Assembly (NCBI GenBank): GCA_002284615.2
Contig: MU069690.1
Span: 217,836-240,190, forward strand
Length of the DNA: 22,355 bases
Direction of reading: 5' to 3'
DNA from: Dunaliella salina
Taxonomy: Eukaryota; Chlorophyta; Chlorophyceae; Chlamydomonadales; Dunaliellaceae
The notes beneath the pieces are model-generated. The model worked only from the letters and a program-made list of their open reading frames with translations. It searched no databases and was not told the origin of the DNA. Within the stretch, counting starts at the first letter, position 1, and every line of letters starts with the position of its first letter. This document shows positions 10,188 through 21,000 of this stretch, piece by piece. The translations under genes and the position numbers were made by a program.

Positions 10188-10430
10188 GGCTAATTTTATG
10201 ACATTAGCTTGGTTCATGAGGTCTCTGAGGCGCCTCGCACTACCAAGAGGAGCACAGCTAAACAAATGATGGACTGATTGCGTGTCTGTCAGATCCTGGG
10301 TAGGGCATTCCAGAATAATGTGCCCTCATCTTGCACAGTGTGCCAATCGCATTTGTTGCAAATTCTGATCTCGTAAGGGCCAAAATAATGACTGACAGCC
10401 TTTTCATGAAGAATTTGAAAAAGAGAGAAA
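10188..10430 (-). pseudogene. C-terminal remnant of a non-LTR retrotransposon reverse transcriptase
   Basis: Two minus-strand frames, joined by one frameshift near 10328, read RICNKCDWHTVQDEG and then HIILECP, later VHHLFSC, RRLRDLMNQANVIKLAKY and a stop. The order C-x2-C, then DE-x-HI-x-x-ECP, then a final Leu/Asn-rich LMNQ-x-x-VIKLAKY helix is typical of the Cys/His-rich tail after the reverse transcriptase domain in L1-like elements of plants and algae. No polymerase motifs (such as YADD) or endonuclease domain were found upstream on this strand, so the copy is truncated and broken. The call rests on motif order from memory and not on a search. Confidence 0.45.
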
Positions 10431-11564
<1,134 letters not shown>

Positions 11565-11800
11565 CATGTATGTCATGTATATCGCATAGACATACAGGAT
11601 CGTCAAGAAAAAAAGACGTCCCCCCAGCACGGATAATGCACTTTTTGGTGTGTGCTGAGTGGCCCTCCAGAACCCCATGTAAAAACCCACACCACCAAAA
11701 TTTCTTCCGCGACTGGCATACCTCTGCCACCCTGCCTTCAGTTCCAGACAAACAAATTTCATGCACAGGTAAGGCAGGTGTGAACAGGAGCGCCTGCTTT

Positions 11801-12058
11801 TCACTTCTTAGCCTTCTTGGACCCTTCAGCCCCATCCCCTCCCTCCTGCTTGCGCTTCTCGCTACCCCCTGCAGCAGCCTCTACGGCTTTGCTCGACCCA
11901 GCTGCTGCTGGCCCGGCCGGTGCAGCCTTTGCCCTGGCCTGCTCCTCCCTCACTGCGCGATCCACGTACTTGCAGTATGCTGAGATGTCAAATTTGCGCT
12001 TGCAGCCGGCGTAGTTCATGTATCGGATCTTGCCAAACACAGCCCGCTCCCCCCAGCC
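11801..12058 (-). CDS. PHR2: Photolyase terminal exon F (258 nt with stop)
   Basis: Acceptor TTTGTGTGCAG|GGC; TGA stop at 11803-11801. It begins [20 protein letters not shown] and [12 protein letters not shown], the end of the photolyase fold. It then continues with a ~50-residue Ala/Gly/Lys-rich tail ([34 protein letters not shown]). The basic KRK and KKAKK clusters could be a nuclear localisation signal; that is inference. The intron before it is 5.6 kb. Confidence 0.96.
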   Translation of the reverse strand, partial: GWGERAVFGKIRYMNYAGCKRKFDISAYCKYVDRAVREEQARAKAAPAGPAAAGSSKAVEAAAGGSEKRKQEGGDGAEGSKKAKK

Positions 12059-15000
12059 CTGCACACAAACAAATCACACAGGAGAATCAACGCAAAGGTG
12101 CTGTCAGTTCAAATGTTGGCTCAAAACACATGGCTCTATGGCCACATCATGGGCCTGGACAGGAAATAGGTCGTGAGGGATTCTGTCCTGCACCTGGGTC
12201 GTGCAGGTTTCAGACGTGGGAACAGACGGCCTAAAATCCGCGTGATTGCAAGCCTGGCACAAAGGCACATGTGCTGGCCACTTTCTCCCACACTTTCATG
12301 TGTGTAGCACCTCCATTCAGGCTCTGTGTCTGAAGTTCTTTTTCCCTGAACCCGGATGACTGACTACAAGCCTAGGTAGATAGAAAGAAAGAAAGAAAGA
12401 AAGTCTAAGTAGGGCACAGCCAGCGTGCATTAAGGAAAGACCCAAAAGTCAGCCCGGAACCCTCGGTCCCACAAGACCAAGAGAAAAAGAAGCATACAAG
12501 TCTATCCCAGCAAGTTGGCATCCCTAGGACACGCTTGACACTGCTGTCAAGGGGCTCTTTCCAGCAAACTCTTACCCACCCCATAGCCTTGGAGAAAGAC
12601 ATCCAACGTCTCAGCAAGGACCCCCCTCTTGCACAGGGGCCAGCCGTAGCCAGGAGGTGAGCACGCAATTATGCAGATTTAAACTGAGGTAACTCCACCT
12701 CTGAGCACCTTCTCCACCAGCCAACTTCCGGGACCACTGCTGCACCAGCTTTTCTTTTGGTAGCTCACATATGGGCGGGGGCGCCATTCCCCGGGCCAAA
12801 GCCTGCTGCCCTAACTGCAAGCCTGGAGCAGAGGCAAGTGTGCTAGCCACCTCCTTGCATACTTCAAACTCGCAACACCTTTATCCAAGTCCAGTGTCTT
12901 AAGTCACACTGAACCCTGTTTTGGGCAGGGTCTAAAGCTGCAGAACATGGATGCATGCAAAACCTTCATTCAGGTTCAGTGTCTGAAGTTGCAGAGCAAG
13001 GATGCATGCAGTACAGTACCTTCACTCGGGTTTAGTGTATGAAGCTGCAGGACATCCATTTACTGTGCAAAAACTAGATCACCGCGCATTATTATCATGT
13101 TTTGCCCTGCACGATGAGTGCGTGCACATAAAACATACATTTATTTCCAGGCTGCGCGGTTGTGTAAATTGACACTTCGGAGTGCAAGAGGGTAAAGTGG
13201 TCAACAGTGCCCATGCGCAGTTGTGTAAAATAATTATTCCTGGGCTGCGCTGCTGATGCGTGGCTGCAAAACTAATTATTTTTGGGGGGTGCGGGGTGAG
13301 TTGATTTCTGTACAGTTTGCGGCTACTCCTTCACCCAAATTGGGTTCAGAGTCTGAGGTTCCAGAAAATGGATTTCTTGCAGCACCTTCATTCACCCGAG
13401 TGCAGTGCCTGAAGTCGTAGGATATCCATTTATGAAGCAGCACCTTCATTCGGGGTCGGCGTTTTGAGTTGCACGGCAGAGCTAGCAGTCTTTTGTTCTG
13501 ACTGGAATTTGCCTCCTGCTCCTGTGACCCACAGGAATTTAGGGAGAAAAGAAAGGTTCCCTGACTGACTCGCGATGGACTTGGGCAAGGAAGAGGCAGG
13601 CAAGGAAGAAGCAGGCAACACCAGGGTACACCACCATAGCAACCAATGCTCCCTATCACGGCTTGCTGTACTCAAGTGGGCTGAATGACTGACAGCACAC
13701 ATGTATAGGGTTGGGTGAAGTCGAGAGTGTGGCGAATGTGGGTCAAAGAGCCTCTTTGGGGCCTCTGTAGCCCTCTTTGAAGCCTCTTTAGTCAACTTCT
13801 TCACCATCCTTTCCCAATCCTTTATATGCAACACTCTGCTGAGGCAATGGACAGTCACTGTAACATGCTTACAGGACATGTTCAAACACAAGAGCAACCC
13901 CCTGCCTGCAAAAAAAGACCAGCCTTTGAAGTGCAGGGATGCACTTCGCAAGGGAGCAAGGTGATGTGCTAACATGAATCAAAGAAGTTGGGTAGTGTAC
14001 AGAACATCTCTGATGCGCACAGTAAACAGGGTCGCGCCATTTTCTTGCTCTTGTTCTTGACCTCTTGAGCAATTAGAATATGCTGCTCCATACGGACAGC
14101 CTGGACCAAAATGTTCCCCTTGTGGACTTTCTATGAAACAGCATCTTGTTTCAGGCATGCTGGAGCTGGGAGCAACCAAACATCAACCAACTCAACGACT
14201 TTGCAGCTTCATATGGACAAGGCAACAGTGCTCCTGCAAGATGCCGCACTCTTGGCAGGAAGCATCCCCTCTCCTTTGGAGCACTCTTGGCAAGAAGCAC
14301 CCCCTCTCCTTCTCAGCATCACCTCCTGGTTTGACTGCTACGCTCATGGAGGCACTTTTGAAGCTCAAGTGGGCAGAATAACGCATGTGACCAGTTCGCA
14401 CCCCCTTTCTTCAGCCATTGAATTTCTCCTTTACGCGTCAGTACGCACCCTGCCCAAAAATTTTTTGGCGCACCTTTCCGCACCTTTCCGCACCTTAAAC
14501 TGTGCAAGAATTTACAGTGTGCAAGAATTTTACAGTGTGCAACAATTTCACAGTGTTACTCTCATGAAGGCATGGCTTAGGAGCTCAGGCGGGCAGAACT
14601 GTTAGGGCCAAAGATATTTACAGTGTGCAAGACTTTTTCAGTGTCTTGCTCATGGAGGAACCTTTGGAGCTCAAGTAGGCAGAACTACTGGAGCCAGAGG
14701 ATTGTACGGGGTGTGACGACTCAACAGTGTTGTGCTTTTAGAGGCATCCCTGAAGCACAAACAGACATTTTTTGGGGCCAGACAATGATACAAATTACAA
14801 GAATGCTACAGTGTTGCGCTCATTGAGGCGTTTTTGAAGCCCATGTATGCAGAATTTTTCCGAAACCATGAAAAAATGATGAGAAACTTGGTCAAAAAGT
14901 TTAACAGCAGACCAGGAGGGGGGAAGAATCATAACTTTTGGACCTCATGTTGAAACCCGAATAAAAACTATATATTCGGAATCCTGAGATCGAGAGGCGT

Positions 15001-18000
15001 CGATTGATGTATGTATGGGCCCAATCGGTGAGGGTGGGGGGTGGGTGGTCCTTCGAGGGGGTTTGGACTTTTTGGGACCCCCCTCCAGTTTTTTTCTGGG
15101 CCACTTTCTCGAAATTTTAATTACATATTCGGAATCCTGGGCTCGAGAACTGTCCATTGCCGCCCTCTTCGAAGAAATCGGTTAAAAGGGGGGGTCCCCA
15201 GAGCTACTCAAAGTTTAACCAAATGGACTGAGTGCTAGCTGTGTCAGGATGGATGAGTTAGAGTGCCCATACTGCCACAAGCAGTGTGACAATAGAGGCA
15301 GCCCACTTCACAGCCAAGCACCCAGAGAGGCAGCTAGAGCAAAAGCAGCCCTTCATCATTGAGGGCAAGGAGAAGAAGCACATGGACAAAGTGGCCAAGA
15401 GCGTGCACGCACCTCGCAGTAGTTAGAAACACACAGCTCGGGCTGTATGCAGCATGCTTGCACGCATGAGAACGCTCAGATTCGGTTTTTTGCTCACAGC
15501 GTCTCACCAACTCATTTATTTTGTATACTTTAGATGCAGATGGATGCAGAATTTGAAAAGGAGCAGATTGGTACCCTTTTCGTCCCGAGGGGGTTAGCGT
15601 TTGGGGGGTCTAGGGGGTGGGTGGTCCCTCACGGCCTCCCGCTGAGTTTTTCGACATGTGTGTACACAACTTTTTTTCCCCCCTCCTGAGCAGACCAAAG
15701 AGATTTTAGTAATGGGGCCAGAGAATTTTACAGTGTGCACGAATTTTCCAGCATCGTGCTCATGGAGGCATTGTTGAAGCTCCGGTAGGCAGAAGCACTG
15801 GGGCCAAAGAATGTTACAGAGTGCAAGCTCGTGGAGGCATAGCTGAAGCTCAGGTAGGCAGAACTTTTGGGCCAGAGCAGGAGGGTAAAAAAAAAATCCT
15901 GGAGGACCACATGTCAAATTTTTTAGGTGGGGACCCCCTGAGGGACACCCCCCCCCCCAAACCCCCCTTCCAGTGCCCCAATCCAGACAAAAAGGGTACC
16001 AATCTGCTCCTCTTTCAATTCCCCATCCATCTGCATATTCATTGCACTGAAAAAGTGAGTCGCAGCAGATTTATGGGGCAAAAACTGAGCAGCAGACGCC
16101 CATGCATACCTGCCCTTCCAGGCACCCATAAGTGGCTTGCAAGTCCACAAACTGTCCTCCTGACTTCACCATGCAATCACATATAATACCTTGTCACTAT
16201 CCTGGAAGTTTGGATTGGTTTGCTGCATGTTTGCCTCGACACCCCCTGCTGCCCACACTCTCGCGCTCATGGCACTGGCTCCCAGCTATGCACACAGACC
16301 CCCCTTTTACTCAATTTACCCAAAGGGGGTGCCAATAGACAGTTCTCGAGCTCAGGAATCCAATGGTGTCTTAAGAATTCTGTATGAGTGGCCCAGAAAA
16401 CTCAGGAGGGGTGTCCCAAGATTGAGAAGCCCATTTCCACCGCCAGACCCCCCCCCCCCCTCGGATCGCACCCATACACATATCAATCGATAGCTTTGAT
16501 CTCAGGATTCCGAATATATAGTTTTTACAAAGAAGTGCACACGAGGTCCAAAAGTTGTGCTTCTTGGACCCTCCTGGCCAGAGGATATAAAAATCTTATG
16601 TAGTGACATAGGCATGAGCTCATGGAGACACTTTTGCAGTTCAATTCGGCAGAACTGATGGGGCCAAAGAATTTTACAAGTAACCCAAAAATTTTACTTT
16701 CTTCTGCGACACTGTAGGTGTCTTGCACACTGAGCAATTTTCTGGCCCCAAAAATGCAGAGCCATCGGGGCCAGAGGTTCTTGCGGGGGTGGGCTCAAAG
16801 AGAAGCATGCCTGGGCTGCAAGAGCTTCAGCATGCTGTTCTGTGCCCTCGCTATTCTTTAGGCAGCTTTGCAGCACAGTGCTTGCATGCATACTCCCTCT
16901 GTCCCGTGTGCCCTTCTTGCTGCTCTTCTTTTCCATGGCTCTCCTGCTGCCTTATCCGCTTTTGCTTTTGCTCTTCCTGCACCTTCTTTCCAAACTTCTC
17001 CTGCTCCTGCTGCTTTTCTTTTCTGTGGTTCTCCTGATGCCATACCCTGCCTCACTTACTTCTCTTTACCGTGGCTCTCCTGCTGCCTCATATTGCTCCA
17101 GCTCTACTTCCCTTTTATGGCTCTCCGCTGGCCATGCCTCAAGCACAGCCAAAACTAACACTGCCTTTTTTCCCACCTGCAACCCTTTTTTGACGAGGAC
17201 ACTGTGTTCTGAACAACAGCAGTTACCCTGCACCAAGCCACTCAGGAGCTGGTGTGCCAACCACGACCAGGTGTGCGAACTCCATGAACAGGCTTTGTGG
17301 GCAATCCATAACCCAAGTTGTGATTACTCACAAAGCCTGTTCATGGAGGGGCACACACCTGGCTGAATGGCCCACAATTTGTGGCCCACAGAATGGCCCA
17401 CAAAGCCAGTTCATGAATGAGCACACACCTGGCCATGGATCGCCCATAAAGCCTGTTCATGGAGTTCACACGTTTGGTCATGGATAGCCGAGAAAACCTG
17501 TTTGTGGATGAGCACACGCCTGGTCGTGGATGCCTGCCATGGACCACATGGCGCCCACGTAACCATTGGGATCCCGCCCATCTAGCTCGTACTTGTCATC
17601 CCATCTTGATGCTCCTCAAGCATGTGTTGGTCGTGAACACCAAACAACTTGCTCATCTGCCACAAAAAAAGTCTTCATGGGAGGGGCACACACCTGGTCG
17701 TGGATGCCTGCCATGGACCACATGACGCCCACGTAGCCATTGGGATCCCGCCCATCCAGCTCGTACTTGTCGTTCAGGTAGATCGCAAACTCGATGGCCT
17801 GCTCAGGGGACACGGTCCACTCCAGAATCTTTTTGGCCTGTGTGCAGGAGCAGGTTTGCAGGATCTTTTGGGCCTGTGTGCAGGCGCAGGTTTGCAGGAT
17901 CTTTTTGGCAGGTATGCAGGTGCAGGTTTAAATCATTTGGTGAGGCCCCTGTGGGCTATTCTCTGGGAAAAAAAGTTTCCTCCATGCAAGCGACCTTTCG

Positions 18001-18033
18001 GCTGGCACTGTGCACAATTAGTCCTTTTCTTGT

Positions 18034-18093
<60 letters not shown>

Positions 18094-21000
18094 GATACAG
18101 GTCCCGCCGTGCGCATAATGATCCGCAGCCATCACACAGACAGTGCAGGCAAGCTCAGCATTATCACCACCACGGTCTCATCATCATCATCATCGTCATC
18201 ATCATCATCATCATCATCATCACCATCATCATCACCACTGTCCACTCCATGATGAAAATGACAGCAGTGGTGATGATGGTGTTGATAATGATGATGATGA
18301 TGATGATGATGATGATGGTTGTGGTAACCATTCAGAGTGATGACGATAATGTGTGCAATGATGTGTAATGGCATGCCAGCATGTTGTTCTCTCATCATAG
18401 TTGCATGGGGTGCTCTGTCTCCTTTGTCAGCTGTGTTGCTGCAAATCGACAAACCGTTCAAAAAAATCATTACTTTTATTACCATTACAATTACCATCAT
18501 CATTATTATTGTCGTTATAATTATTATTCATTATTAAATTATCATTATTAAGTTTCAGTGCTTGCCGAAGGGTGCGGCTGAGTTAACATTGTGGAGCTCA
18601 CAGCATAACTACATGACTGCATAAGTGCCCAACGTTCAAGTTACTTATTAAAAGCAGTAGCTTATGCTCCTGTACTCTAATTAGTACAACCACTTGCCTG
18701 ACCTTCAGGTTGCGATTTGGTTGATGGGGCGTGCCTGCTACTACTGCAAACAATGAGATGCTACTGAGGCAGTGGATACCCTCAAGCAGTCTGATAGAAA
18801 TTGCCGGGAACATGTCAGGGAAACACGTGTTCCATTGGGGAAGGTGTGGCAAACTGGTGCCAAGCCATCCTAAGCGTTCTGGAAAAGGAATTCTGACCCT
18901 TACACTACCATTTCGTGTACCTGCATGATTTAACCTCGGCGAGACCCTGGTAATAACAGGGACATGGTTGAATCCTTGGTGGAATGCTTGCAAAGCACAG
19001 TCTCCCTTGCAGGCATCGTCCGTTCTATTGTTTCGCCTTACTTCCAAGGCTTCAGCATCAAGTGAGTAGCTTCGCACAGTCCGTTCTATTGTTTTGCCTT
19101 TCCTCCCAAGGCTTCAGCATCAAGTGACGCCGGCCCTGCAGCAGCTTTTAATTTGGGTGCTGCAGGTCAGCAGAGTGAAGCAGTGACTTGGAGGAGGATG
19201 TGTTAGGCCTTGCCATATTAGGCGGCAACGTGGATTAGATGTGGTAGGGCAGCCACGTTCGACAGCAGCTCCTATCAGGATGCTCCAGGGCCTTGCCTAC
19301 TAGGCGGCAACAGAGTACCAGAGGACTTGACACACACACACACACACACACACACGCACGCACCCAGTACATGCGCATGAAGCCATGCATCTTGCCCAAG
19401 TGCACCATCTCCATCTGGGACGCATTCCACAGCTCATCATGGGTCCTCCCCTGCTCCAGCTGGTCCCTGAGTACAATGCAGAACAAGAAAGATGTGTGCT
19501 CCAGCTGGTCCTTGAGTACAGCACGACGTAACAGATGAGTGCTCCAGCTGGTGCCAGAGTATAACGCAATGAGGGAGATAAGTGTACCAGCTGGTCCCTG
19601 TATACAACACAGAAGGCAGCTGGTACCTGAGTACCACAAGAAAAAAATGAGTGTAGCTGCAGCTCACTGTGGGTCCTGCCCTGCTCCAGCTGGTCTCTGA
19701 GCGTCGCAGCAAGGAGAGTAAGAGTCTACGCCGGGCAGCAACCAGCATGCATGCAAGGGAAGACCCAACAGTCATCACTGACACTAACTCTGTTGGTAAC
19801 AGTGAGTCCCACCAACAAGAAGAAAGATGAATGCAGCATCCATCAGTGCTGGACTCCAGCATGCGCACACCTACTGCCTGCACCCCCCATGGAACGAAAG
19901 AGTCGCAAAAGCCAAGGGAAAAGAAATGCAAATCCCTGGCAATGAGTCCAGGCACCAACTACACACACCAGTTACACGTTACACAGCTACACATAACACA
20001 GCTGCACATGACACAACAACACATACTGGCTATACCGGTCATTTTGTGCATTTAACTGAGTCCAGGCCTCACCCACCACAGAGCTTGCTTTGGTATGGGA
20101 CCTTAATGCAGAAATCCAGGATGCACAAGCAAGAGACAGGAACAGAGATCCAGGGAGGAAGGGCCAAAGATGTTTGCAGCCCAAAGGTAGATGTATGTAT
20201 TAGAGGATTGTTATAGATATGTGACAGTGCCTGACCAGGAAAGTGGTGTGAAGCTTAAGGGAGTAAGATAACGAGTGCATGTCCGAGGGGCCAGAATTGA
20301 GAGGTACAGGACCAGGAGATGGATTTGGGGCCAGGATTAAGAAGTACGGGATCACGAGATGGATTTGGGGCCAGAATTAAGAAGTACAGGATCAAGGGAT
20401 GGATTTGGGGCCAGAATTAAGAAGTACAAGATCAAGGGTCAAATTTGAAAAATGTAGCATCTTCTTTTAGACAGAATACAGATAAGACGACGCACCTGGA
20501 GTACAACTTCTCTCGTTTATCCCTTCGGTGCGCATCTAAGGTCTCCTTGGCCCATCCAGCTGCACAGTCTAGCGAGTCGTAGTTGGGCACATACCTGCAA
20601 AAAGGGTGAACAGATCAAAGGAACACTGACAAGGGGAGAAACCACATTGACAGAAACTTTGAAAAAACAGCCTATCCACTTGCAGTTCTTGGTTGAACAA
20701 ATGCAAGACACAGGGCCATTGACAAGGGCCTCGCCTTTCAGAATGAAAGGGTGGCTGCAGTAATTGACATTAATGATGCCTCATGCCTTGCCCTACGAAA
20801 TGATAGCTGTCGGAAAGGCTCATGGTTGTCAGCGAAGACATTGCTGATTCCTCAATTGGCCCCTGCCATCTCCAGATCAATCACCAGGGAAGCTGCTCAA
20901 CACAGCGGTTCAGATGAAGGAAACAACCTTGCAACCTCCCTTTCTCCGTTCCCTTGTCAGCACCCAACTCACTCGCAGAAGTTGTCCGACTGCGCAACAG

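Larger units (their letters stand above)
12288..13480. repeat. Degenerate ~70-bp repeat family, interrupted by MITE copy 2
   Basis: Lies in the last photolyase intron. Diverged units share CACCTTCATTCAGGTTCAGT, GTCTGAAGTTGCAG and ATGGATNNNTGCA words: about 12308, 12880, 12961, 13018, 13327, 13385 and 13441. The last units before and after 13055-13310 match each other, so the MITE-like copy inserted into an existing array. Between about 12400 and 12880 there is no clear unit and no recognised gene. Confidence 0.6.

Noticed and set aside
16842..17366. 174-codon Leu-rich plus-strand frame resembling membrane segments
   Set aside because: It lies in a pyrimidine-rich 46-bp minisatellite inside a photolyase intron; the hydrophobicity follows from base composition.
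18143..18503. His-rich and Asp-rich frames resembling metal-binding tails
   Set aside because: Produced by the ATC/GAT repeat arms.
20095..20205. [18 protein letters not shown] peptide suggesting a retroelement endonuclease (GDFNA motif)
   Set aside because: Only four or five residues match, no other endonuclease motif follows, and the frame stops quickly.
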